Below, piece after piece: positions 25,898 to 33,880 of a stretch of 64,000 bases of DNA; within the stretch, counting starts at the first letter, position 1, and every line of letters starts with the position of its first letter. The notes beneath the pieces were generated by a model. It had not been told where the DNA came from and made no database searches. It saw nothing but the letters and a program-made list of their open reading frames with translations. The translations under genes and the position numbers were made by a program. The DNA is from Streptomyces fulvoviolaceus (GTDB taxonomy: Bacteria > Actinomycetota > Actinomycetes > Streptomycetales > Streptomycetaceae). The stretch covers positions 186,001 to 250,000 of the forward strand of contig NZ_JOEY01000005.1 of NCBI RefSeq assembly GCF_000718165.1. Direction: 5' to 3'.

Positions 25898-25928
25898 TGG
25901 ATATGCGAGGAGCTCATACACTGCCGGT

Positions 25929-26867
25929 ATGGACGTGGTGAGTGACGCGATCGCCGCCGTGCGCACCGGGCGCCCCTCCTCCAACCGGCTGCGGGTGGGC
26001 GGGAGTTGGTGCACACGGCTCGCTCCGTACGACGGTGCGGGCTTCCATGTCGTCCTGGCGGGGAGCTGCCGGCTGCTGCCGGACGGGGGCGGGGAGCCGG
26101 TGGCGCTGGGCGCGGGGGACGTCGTACTGCTGCCGCACGGGGCGGGGCATGTGCTGGCGGACGGTCCGGGCGATGCGGCGCGGGCGGTGCCGTTCGAGGA
26201 GATGCGCCGGCCGACGGGGGATCCGGGCGGGCGTGAGACGGAGCTGCTGTGCGGGAAGTACCGGCTCGACCGGAGCCGGGTGCACCCCCTGATGGCGGAG
26301 CTGCCGCAGGTCGTCCACCTGCCGAACCGGGTCGGCCACCACCCCGAACTGCGGTCCGCCGTGGACCTGTTGGCGCGGGAGCTCGACGACGAGCCCCGCC
26401 CGGGTTCCCAGCTGGCCCTGCCGAGCCTGCTCGACCTCCTCCTCGTCTACATGGTCCGCGCGTGGATGACGGAGGCGGCGACAGGAGCATGGCCGGCGGT
26501 GCTGACCGACCCGGTGACGACGGCCGCCCTGCGCGCGCTGCACGCGGACCCGGCCGCGCCCTGGACCAACGACCGCCTGGCCGCCGAGGCGGGCGTCTCC
26601 CGCGCGACCCTGGCCCGCCGCTTCACGGCCCTGGTCGGACGCCCGCCGATGGCCTACCTCACCTGGTGGCGGCTGACCCTCTCGGCGACCCTGCTCCGGG
26701 ACACCGACGCCCCCCTGTCGACGGTGGCCCGCCGGGCGGGGTACGGCAGCCCGTACGCCCTCTCACACGCCTTCCGGCGGGAGTTCGGGGTGACGCCGGG
26801 CAAGTACCGGGAACGGCTGGTCGTTCATCGCGGTCGTGCTCCAGGGGGGCTCCGCGAAGGGCACTGA
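25929..26867 (+). CDS. AraC-family regulator with N-terminal cupin domain
   Basis: This 312-aa regulator starts at the ATG at 25929. The N-terminal half is a cupin_6-type sensor (FHVVLAGSCRLLPDGGGEPVALGAGDVVLLPHGAGHVLAD). The C-terminal half carries two helix-turn-helix motifs of the AraC type: NDRLAAEAGVSRATLARRFTALVGRPPMAYLTWWRL and PLSTVARRAGYGSPYALSHAFRREFGVTPGKYR. This architecture is common in regulators of neighbouring oxidoreductases and hydrolases. A dyad between it and the divergent MBL gene is a candidate binding site. It is convergent with the LamG gene, with an 11-bp gap. Confidence 0.92.
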   Translation: MDVVSDAIAAVRTGRPSSNRLRVGGSWCTRLAPYDGAGFHVVLAGSCRLLPDGGGEPVALGAGDVVLLPHGAGHVLADGPGDAARAVPFEEMRRPTGDPGGRETELLCGKYRLDRSRVHPLMAELPQVVHLPNRVGHHPELRSAVDLLARELDDEPRPGSQLALPSLLDLLLVYMVRAWMTEAATGAWPAVLTDPVTTAALRALHADPAAPWTNDRLAAEAGVSRATLARRFTALVGRPPMAYLTWWRLTLSATLLRDTDAPLSTVARRAGYGSPYALSHAFRREFGVTPGKYRERLVVHRGRAPGGLREGH

Positions 26868-26878
26868 CGGTGGCTTCG

Positions 26879-28567
26879 TCAGGAGTCTGTTCCTCCCAGT
26901 CGCAGGGACGAGAGCTGCGTGCTGCTGACCACGCCGGCGTACGAGTGGATCTCGTCGACCTCGCCCGCCAGGTGATCCGTGTCGCCGTCCGCGGTGAGGG
27001 TGCGGCCGATCTGGAGGTCGCCCGTCGGTGTCCAGGTGTCCGCGCCCGTCACGCTCGCGGTGTCGGCGGCGTAGTTGTAGTCGACGTAGAGCCGCAGTTC
27101 GTCGGTCTTCTCGTCGTAGACCACGGCGAGGAACTGCTCGCCCGCCGACGGGCTCGAGCCGAGCGGCGCGCTGACCGTCGTGGTCGGGGCGTCGGCGCGG
27201 TCCTCGTGGGCCACCACGGCCTGCCAGGTCTGCGAGGCGGCGACATAGCGCAGGGTGAGCAGGTCGGTGTGCTCGCCCGGCTGCGACAGCACCGTCATGT
27301 CACGGGTGGCGGCGGCCTCGTCGAGGCGGACGTGGGCGGCCACCGAGAAGCCCGCGTCGGTCGGGGTGAGGGCGGTGGGCGTGGTGGCGTAGTCGCCGTC
27401 GCCGTCGAGCAGCAGGTCGGCGTTGCCGACGAGGGGGTACTGCACCGGCGTGCAGTCCGGGTTCCAGGCGCAGTCGTCGGTGGCCGCGTGGAGCGATGCG
27501 TCGCCCGCCAGGGTGAGCGGCTCACCGCCCGCGTACGCCGGGCTCTTGCCGTCGGGCGCCGCCTCCAGGTCCCAGTAGCCCAGGCGCTGGGCCTTGCGGG
27601 TCGCCGTGGCGGTGATCTCCTCGGGCACGAACACGCGGTCCCAGACGTTCACATCGGTGAGAAGGCCCTGCCAGTGGCCGCTGTTCCCGTCGGCGCCGAT
27701 GCGGAGCGTTCCGGTGCCGCCTGCCGCCGTGACGCTCTCGGCCGTGCCGGTGAGTTCTCCGTCGACGTACAGCCGGGCCGTGTCCTGCTCGGCGTCGTAC
27801 ACGCCCACGAGGTGCGCCCATTCGCCCTGTTCCGGGGCGCCGCCGGTGAGGCGGGCCGTGCCGCCGTCCGCGGTCGGGAGCGTGAAGGACCAGACGGGGG
27901 CGTCCGCCGGTCCGGTCGAGGTGCCCAGCGCGAAGCCGGCCTGGGTCACGGCCGTCGAGTCGGCGGAGAGCGCGTCCGGGCGCACCCAGGCGTCCACCGA
28001 GAAGTTCTGCGCGGAGTCAACCGACAGGTCGAGGGCCGCGTACGCCTCGTCCGTGCCGTCGAAGGCGGCGGCCGAGGCGACGCCGGTTCCGGACGGGCCG
28101 GAGGCGCCGAGGGTGACGCCGGAGCCGGTGACGGCGCCGGACTGGTCGTCCGGGTCCCAGTGGGTCACGGCCGCGCGGCCGTCCTGGACCCTGACGTAGT
28201 AGGTGGTGCCGGCGCTGATGGCGCCCTCGGCGTTGACCGCCTGTGCCTGGAGGTAGGTGACGCCTTCCGTCTCCGGCATCCACCGCAGGGACACCGGGGC
28301 GCCGGGCTCGGACGCCGTGAGGGTCCGCGTCGATCCGCCGAGCCACGAGTAGCGGTACGACACCACGTCGTCGGACGCCGAGTCGATCAGGAACGTGCCG
28401 TAACTGCCCACGCCGTCATGCCAGTTGTCGTCGTCCGGATACTCCTGCGACGTGACGACCGGAGCCGACGGCGCCTCCGCGGCGATGGCCGCACCGGTCG
28501 TCCCCGCGACGGTGAGTGCCGCGGCGGCGCACACCGTCGCGGCACGCGTCCACACATACTGCTTCAA
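26879..28567 (-). CDS. Secreted LamG-domain (concanavalin A-like) protein
   Basis: The TTG at 28567 is preferred because GGAGGGGA lies just upstream; the alternative ATG at 28582 would translate the ribosome site itself. The 562-aa product has a signal peptide (WTRAATVCAAAALTVAGTTGAAIAAEA). A fibronectin-like N-terminal segment ends in HWDPDDQSG. Two LamG/laminin-G-like jelly-roll modules follow: FSVDAWVRPDA...ARLYVDGELTG...RIGADG and FSVAAHVRLDE...LRLYVDYNY...LQIGRTL. Such modules bind carbohydrates or proteins outside the cell. Partner unknown. Confidence 0.85.
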   Translation of the reverse strand: MKQYVWTRAATVCAAAALTVAGTTGAAIAAEAPSAPVVTSQEYPDDDNWHDGVGSYGTFLIDSASDDVVSYRYSWLGGSTRTLTASEPGAPVSLRWMPETEGVTYLQAQAVNAEGAISAGTTYYVRVQDGRAAVTHWDPDDQSGAVTGSGVTLGASGPSGTGVASAAAFDGTDEAYAALDLSVDSAQNFSVDAWVRPDALSADSTAVTQAGFALGTSTGPADAPVWSFTLPTADGGTARLTGGAPEQGEWAHLVGVYDAEQDTARLYVDGELTGTAESVTAAGGTGTLRIGADGNSGHWQGLLTDVNVWDRVFVPEEITATATRKAQRLGYWDLEAAPDGKSPAYAGGEPLTLAGDASLHAATDDCAWNPDCTPVQYPLVGNADLLLDGDGDYATTPTALTPTDAGFSVAAHVRLDEAAATRDMTVLSQPGEHTDLLTLRYVAASQTWQAVVAHEDRADAPTTTVSAPLGSSPSAGEQFLAVVYDEKTDELRLYVDYNYAADTASVTGADTWTPTGDLQIGRTLTADGDTDHLAGEVDEIHSYAGVVSSTQLSSLRLGGTDS

Positions 28568-28664
28568 GGTTCCCCTCCCCATGGATGCCCCAAGATCGCT
28601 CTCAGAGGAGGATGACCTTAACCGCTGCCACTGACAACGGAATTGAGCTCGCCCCGATCGCGCT

Positions 28665-30260
28665 TCAGCGCTCCTCGACCTCGAGGTTCGCGATCGCCGT
28701 CTTCGCCACCTCGCGCCCCCGCCCGGCGAAGTCGCCCTTGCTCGGATAGCTGATCGTGAGCTTCAGCATGTCGCCGCCCGCGGCCTTGTAGTAGAAGATC
28801 TGCAGCTCGCGGGGGCGGGGGTTCTCACTGTCGGTGGTCTTGTAGACGACCGTGTTCTTGGCTGCCGGTTTACCGTCGTACGTCGCCTCGTCGTCGGTGT
28901 CCGTCGTCGGGCTCTCGGGCATGTCGAGGTCGTATGCGCCGCTCTCCTTGAACACGGCGTCGTCGTCGTACATCTCGGCGGCCGCGGAACCCGCGATGGC
29001 GTTGCTGGTGTCCTCGGACTTCTTGTCACGGGTCAGGCCGATCCAGATGCTGCCGCTCCAGTCGGTGTACGTGACCCAGTGACCCTTGTCCGTCTCCCGG
29101 TCGGGCACGCCGCGCTGGTAGTCGGCGGGCACCGCCAGCGTCGCGGCGACGTCCTTCTCCTGCTTCGTCGTCCAGCCGTCGGGCAGCGGTCCCGCGAAGG
29201 GGTCCGCGATCACCAGGTACGCGGCCACCGCACCCGCGACGACCGCGGCACCGAGGCCGAGAAGTGCCTTGCGACCGAGGTGGATACCCGTTTGCGGACC
29301 CGTGTCCGGGCCCACGACGTGCTGGACGACCTGTGTGGGCGCGGGCGCCGGCGGATTCGCGGTCCGCTCCAGCAGCGCACGCACTTGCGTCGCGTTCGGG
29401 CGGCGCGCCGGGTCCTTCTGCAGCAGGCCGTTGATCGCGTCGGCGAGCGGGCCCTGCGCGGAGGCCGGCGGTGCGGGCGTGGCGTTGAGGACGGACTGGA
29501 GGGTCGCGGGGGTGTTGCTGCGGCGGAACGGGGAGACGCCCTCCGTCGCCGCGTACAGGACCACGCCGAGCGACCAGAGGTCGGAGGCGGGTCCGGGGCG
29601 CTGGCCCAGCACCCGTTCCGGCGCGATGTATTCGGGCGATCCGACGAAGCCGCCGGTGTCGGTCAGGTTCGTCTCGCCCTCGATCTGGGCGATGCCGAAG
29701 TCGCTGAGGACCACGCGGTCGTGCCGGCCGAGGAGGACGTTGTCCGGTTTGACGTCACGGTGCAGGATGCCCGCCGCGTGCGCGGCCTCCAGCGCGCCGA
29801 GCACCTCGAGGCCGATTCTCGCCGCTTCCCGGGCCCCGAGGGTGCCCTCCTGCAGCGCGTCGCCCAGCGAACGGCCCCGCACCAGCTCCATCACGATCCA
29901 CGGCTGGCCGTCCACGACCGCCACGTCGTGCACGTTGACCACCGCGGGATGGTCGAGCCGGGCCGCGGCGCGCGCCTCGCGGCGCATGCGCTCGTAGGCG
30001 TTGGAACGTTCGCGTTCGGGAAGATGATCCGGAACACGGGGCTCCTTGACGGCCACCTCGCGGTCCACCGTCTCGTCCTTCGCGCGCCACACCGTACCCA
30101 TGCCACCATGCCCCAGCTTGGCGAGCAGCCGGTAGCGTCCGGCGATGAGCCGACCGGTACCAGGCTCCGCCTGTGACGTCCTGGGAGGTTGCAGAACAAA
30201 ACTCGTCGTCTCGTCGGGCTCGTGGCCGACTCCCCCGTGGCTGCTCATGGGTTCATCCAT
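28665..30260 (-). CDS. Transmembrane Ser/Thr protein kinase (K2)
   Basis: This 531-aa active-type kinase starts at the ATG at 30260 or, four codons later, at the ATG at 30248, which has GGATGA upstream. Motifs are LGHGGMG, Lys72 (VAVKEP), HRD with Asp169, DFG with Asp187 and APER. A short linker and the membrane helix LLGLGAAVVAGAVAAYLVI (residues ~335-355) lead to an extracytoplasmic domain rich in Asp/Tyr (YTDWSGSIWIGLTRD). It is the last gene of the five-kinase run when read in transcription order. Confidence 0.95.
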   Translation of the reverse strand: MDEPMSSHGGVGHEPDETTSFVLQPPRTSQAEPGTGRLIAGRYRLLAKLGHGGMGTVWRAKDETVDREVAVKEPRVPDHLPERERSNAYERMRREARAAARLDHPAVVNVHDVAVVDGQPWIVMELVRGRSLGDALQEGTLGAREAARIGLEVLGALEAAHAAGILHRDVKPDNVLLGRHDRVVLSDFGIAQIEGETNLTDTGGFVGSPEYIAPERVLGQRPGPASDLWSLGVVLYAATEGVSPFRRSNTPATLQSVLNATPAPPASAQGPLADAINGLLQKDPARRPNATQVRALLERTANPPAPAPTQVVQHVVGPDTGPQTGIHLGRKALLGLGAAVVAGAVAAYLVIADPFAGPLPDGWTTKQEKDVAATLAVPADYQRGVPDRETDKGHWVTYTDWSGSIWIGLTRDKKSEDTSNAIAGSAAAEMYDDDAVFKESGAYDLDMPESPTTDTDDEATYDGKPAAKNTVVYKTTDSENPRPRELQIFYYKAAGGDMLKLTISYPSKGDFAGRGREVAKTAIANLEVEER

Positions 30261-30356
30261 ATCGCGCCAAGCGCTTACGCATCCACCTCTGACGCTTTCC
30301 AGTCACAGACCCGTGACTCAGGTCGCGACTTATATCCCCTTTATGCATGTACGCGG

Positions 30357-31850
30357 TTACGTGTGCGCGAACGTGTCGATCGCGACGTCGAAGTACTCCT
30401 TCGCCTCCCGCACCTTGCCGACCGGCGCCGACACCCATACGTCGTACATCCGGCCGTCCTCCTCCCAGCACAGGTCGTAGGTGTGCCGAGGGCCTTCCGC
30501 CGCGCTGAAGCCGTTCCAGGTGAACTCCCAGAGGGCGGCGGGCTGTCCGCGGTGCGTGAGGGAGGTGACCCGGCCGTCGTGGTAACCGGGGTTCGCGGAC
30601 GGGCCCGCGGCGGCCGCGCGGCGCAGCACCGCGAGCGGGCCGCCCTGTTCGGGGTCGGAGACCTTGATGCCCAGGCGGAAGGTCTGTCCCGATGACACAT
30701 AGAAGACCCGCTCGCCCTGCGGCTTGCGGGTGAAGCCCTCCGGTACGGCGAGGGAGAAGCCGGCCGGGTCGTCGGCGATGCGGTAGCCGGAAGGGGCGGA
30801 GGGCCTGGTGGGGGTGGTCGTGGGCGTCCCCGGCGCCGAACTCGACGTCGGGGAAGTGCCGGTGCCGTCCCGGTTCATGAGCAGCGCCGCCGCCGACACC
30901 CCCGCCCCCGCCATCGCGGCGACCAGCAGCACCGCCGTCAACACGCCCCTCGTGGAGCGCCGTTGCGGGTGCGGATTCCGCTGGGTCGGCGTGTAGCCGG
31001 GCGCCGGCTGCGGCGTGCGGCCCGTGTCCAGGAAGGCCCGCAGCATCCGCTCCGCCTCCGCCGCGTCCAGCCGCCGCTCCGGATCGCGCTCCAGGAGGCC
31101 TCGTACGACGGGAAGGAGCGGCGCGGCCTGCGCGGGCGGCCGTATCTCGTCGACCACGACCGCGTGCAGGATGCCGCCCAACGAGTCGCGCCGGAACGGG
31201 GATTGGCCGCTCAGAGCCGTGCACAGCAGCGCGCCGAGGGACCACAGGTCGGACTCCGGACCGGTCCTCGCCCCCGACATCCGCTCGGGCGCGGTGTACT
31301 CGGGCGAGCCGACGAAGGCCCCGGTCTCGGTGAGCGTGGTGGCGCCCGCGACCTGGGCGATCCCGAAGTCGGTGAGGACGACGCGGCCGGTGGCCGATTC
31401 CATGAGCACGTTCGCGGGCTTGATGTCCCGGTGCAGGACCCCGGCCGCGTGCGCCGTACGCAGCGCGCTCAGCAGGTCGGCGCCGATCCGGGCGGCCTCG
31501 GCGGCGTCGACCGGGCCGCGCCCGGAGACACGGTCGGCGAGGGAACCGCCGTCGATCAACTCCATGACGATGTACGGCCGTTCGTCGTGCTCGACGACGT
31601 CGTGGACGACGATGATGTGCGGGTGGCGCAGCTGGGCGACCGCGCTGGCCTCACGCAGGGTGCGGTCGCGCTGCCGCCGGGCGTCGGCCGCGGAGAGCGT
31701 CTCGTCCAGGGGGAGTTCCTTGACCGCCACCTGCCGGCCGAGCAGTTGGTCGGTCGCCCGCCACACCACGCCCATGCCACCGCGCCCGAGTCTCGCCTCC
31801 AGGCGGTAACGGCCCGCGATCACCCGGAAGTTGTCCCCCTCGGTCCCCAT
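30357..31850 (-). CDS. Transmembrane Ser/Thr protein kinase (K3)
   Basis: This 497-aa kinase starts at the ATG at 31850 (MGTEGDNF); ATGs at 31859 and 31862 are alternatives. Catalytic set: LGRGGMG, Lys44 (VAVKEL), HRD with Asp142, DFG with Asp161 and APER. The membrane helix GVLTAVLLVAAMAGAGVSAAALL is followed by a Thr/Ser/Pro linker. The outer domain begins GFSLAVPEGF and contains LWEFTWNGF and MYDVWVSAP, a pattern shared with kinase K4 and weaker in K5 and K6. A 79-bp gap separates it from K4. Confidence 0.95.
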   Translation of the reverse strand: MGTEGDNFRVIAGRYRLEARLGRGGMGVVWRATDQLLGRQVAVKELPLDETLSAADARRQRDRTLREASAVAQLRHPHIIVVHDVVEHDERPYIVMELIDGGSLADRVSGRGPVDAAEAARIGADLLSALRTAHAAGVLHRDIKPANVLMESATGRVVLTDFGIAQVAGATTLTETGAFVGSPEYTAPERMSGARTGPESDLWSLGALLCTALSGQSPFRRDSLGGILHAVVVDEIRPPAQAAPLLPVVRGLLERDPERRLDAAEAERMLRAFLDTGRTPQPAPGYTPTQRNPHPQRRSTRGVLTAVLLVAAMAGAGVSAAALLMNRDGTGTSPTSSSAPGTPTTTPTRPSAPSGYRIADDPAGFSLAVPEGFTRKPQGERVFYVSSGQTFRLGIKVSDPEQGGPLAVLRRAAAAGPSANPGYHDGRVTSLTHRGQPAALWEFTWNGFSAAEGPRHTYDLCWEEDGRMYDVWVSAPVGKVREAKEYFDVAIDTFAHT

Positions 31851-31929
31851 GCGCCCCATCATGCCGCAGCGGACGGGCACCCTCCGGGGCGGCGACCGGC
31901 CAAGTCTCCCGGCCGGCTCACCCAGGCTT

Positions 31930-33705
31930 TCAGGTGGGCGTCTTCTCCGACCAGCCCCGCAGGATCGCCTCGAACTGCTTGCTCGCGGTCGGCCAGCTCT
32001 TCGCGGGAGCCGACATGTAGATCGCGTACTCGGAGCCGTCCCGGGACATGTACGTCTCCTCGACCGCCCGGCGCGGCCCAGGCAACGTCGCCGCGTCCTT
32101 GGCCAGCGCGGTCCAGGTGTACTCCCAGCGGGCCCCCGGCCGGTCCCGGTAGGTGTTCTCCACCATGCTCACGCGCTCGTAGTCGCGCAGGTCCTGGATC
32201 TGCTGCTCCAGGTCGATCTGGTGCGCGTACGGGTCGTCGAAGTCCGGCGAGGTGTCGACGGCGATACGGACGAAGGTCTCGCCGCCGTCCGGGCTGAAGT
32301 CGATCTGCCGGAGGCCGGCGTACGGCTTGCCGAACTCCGTCCGCTTCCACCCCTTGGGCAGGTAGAGGCTGAAGCCCACGGGGTCGTCGCGGCGGACCCA
32401 GGTGTCCGGAACGGCTCCCGACGTGCTCTCACCGGTCGTCGAGGGGCTCGCCGAGGCGGACGTACCGCTCCCCTGCTGCCGCCCCTCGTCCCACTGCTGC
32501 ATCGCGACCGCCGTCCCCGCACCGACGATCGCGGCGAGCGCGACCACGAGCGCGAGGGTCCGCAGCCGGCGGCGCTTGGGCGGCGGCCCGGCGACGGGAC
32601 CGGTGCCGGTGTGGTGCGGTGGCCCGATGGTCGGGGGGCCGGGCATCGAGGGATACGGCGTCCCCGTGGCCGAGGAGTACGGGGTGCCGGCGCTCGCGGA
32701 GGGGTAGGGCGTGCCGCCCATGGAGGGATACGGCGTGCCGCCCGTGGAGGGATACCGCGTGCCGCCCGTGGCCGGGGTGTGCTGCGGGGCGTGCTGTGGA
32801 GCGTAAGAACCACTGTGGGCGCCCGCCCCATGGTGCGAGCCCACATGTTGCGTCGGCACATACGCCTGCGCCGCGTTCGGCCGCCGCCCCTCCGCCGCCT
32901 CGGCAAGCATCTGCTCGGCCTCGGCCACGTCGGGCCGCACGGCGGGGTCCTTGTGCAGCAGGGCGGCGATGACGGGCCCGAGCGGGCCGGCGTTGCGCGG
33001 CTCGGCGGGTTCCTCGTCGACGACGGCCTGCATGGTGGTCAGCGGCGTGTTGCGACGGAACGGCGACCTGCCCTCGACCGCCGTGTACAGCGTGGCGCCG
33101 AGCGCCCACAGGTCGGCGGAGGGTCCGGGGTCGTGGCCGCGGACCCGCTCGGGGGCGAGGTAGTCGACCGAGCCGACGACCTCTCCCGTCCGCGTGATGG
33201 TGGTGTCGCCCTCGATCTGGGCGATGCCGAAGTCGGTGAGGAGGACGCGGCCGTCCTGGCCGAGGAGCACGTTGCCGGGCTTGATGTCCCGGTGCAGGAC
33301 ACCGGCGGAGTGCGCGGCGCGCAGCGCCCGCAGCACCCACAGCCCGATCCGGGCCGCCTCCCGCGCCTCGACCCGACCGTCTTCCTTGACGGCGTCGGCC
33401 AGCGAGCGGCCCTCGACCAGCTCCATCACGATCCACGGCCGGCCGTCGTGGTCGAGCACGTCGTGCACGGTGACGACGGCGGAGTGGTTGATCCGGGCGG
33501 CTGCCCGCGCCTCCGCCCGGGTGCGGGCGAGGAGGATGGCCTGGTCGCTCTCGGAAACATAGAGCGCGGCGGTCAACTCCTTGATCGCGACGGCCCGGTG
33601 CAGCACCTCGTCGTGGGCACGCCACACCCGGCCCATGCCGCCCTTGCCTATCGGGTCGGCGAGCCGGTAGCGCCCCGCGAGGAGCAGGCCCTGCATCTGA
33701 TTCAC
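31930..33705 (-). CDS. Transmembrane Ser/Thr protein kinase (K4) with TPYPS-repeat linker
   Basis: The GTG at 33705 (GCGGGG upstream) gives 591 aa; the TTG at 33717 or ATG at 33696 are alternatives. Catalytic set: IGKGGMG, Lys42 (VAIKEL), HRD with Asp140, DFG with Asp158 and APER. The juxtamembrane linker holds five or more GGTPYPS-type repeats (about 32640-32790 in the DNA), a basic stop-transfer (KRRRLRT) and a membrane helix. The outer domain begins GFSLYLPKGW and has RWEYTWTAL and EYAIYMSAP. The Tyr/Pro-rich repeats are unusual among the group and may bind partner proteins or be phosphorylated. Confidence 0.95.
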   Translation of the reverse strand: MNQMQGLLLAGRYRLADPIGKGGMGRVWRAHDEVLHRAVAIKELTAALYVSESDQAILLARTRAEARAAARINHSAVVTVHDVLDHDGRPWIVMELVEGRSLADAVKEDGRVEAREAARIGLWVLRALRAAHSAGVLHRDIKPGNVLLGQDGRVLLTDFGIAQIEGDTTITRTGEVVGSVDYLAPERVRGHDPGPSADLWALGATLYTAVEGRSPFRRNTPLTTMQAVVDEEPAEPRNAGPLGPVIAALLHKDPAVRPDVAEAEQMLAEAAEGRRPNAAQAYVPTQHVGSHHGAGAHSGSYAPQHAPQHTPATGGTRYPSTGGTPYPSMGGTPYPSASAGTPYSSATGTPYPSMPGPPTIGPPHHTGTGPVAGPPPKRRRLRTLALVVALAAIVGAGTAVAMQQWDEGRQQGSGTSASASPSTTGESTSGAVPDTWVRRDDPVGFSLYLPKGWKRTEFGKPYAGLRQIDFSPDGGETFVRIAVDTSPDFDDPYAHQIDLEQQIQDLRDYERVSMVENTYRDRPGARWEYTWTALAKDAATLPGPRRAVEETYMSRDGSEYAIYMSAPAKSWPTASKQFEAILRGWSEKTPT

Positions 33706-33880
33706 GTTGCCCCGCAATGCTCTTGACGGGCTCAGACTAAAGACCGGTCTATACCGAGGGGAACCAGGGGGGCGTCAAGGAGACCGCACTGTGACGGTTG
33801 TCGCTTCCGCGAAGTGCGGTGAACCTTCGGACCGCGGCCGGCGTCCGGCGAGCCGGTGACCTGGTCGGCCGTCGACCTGA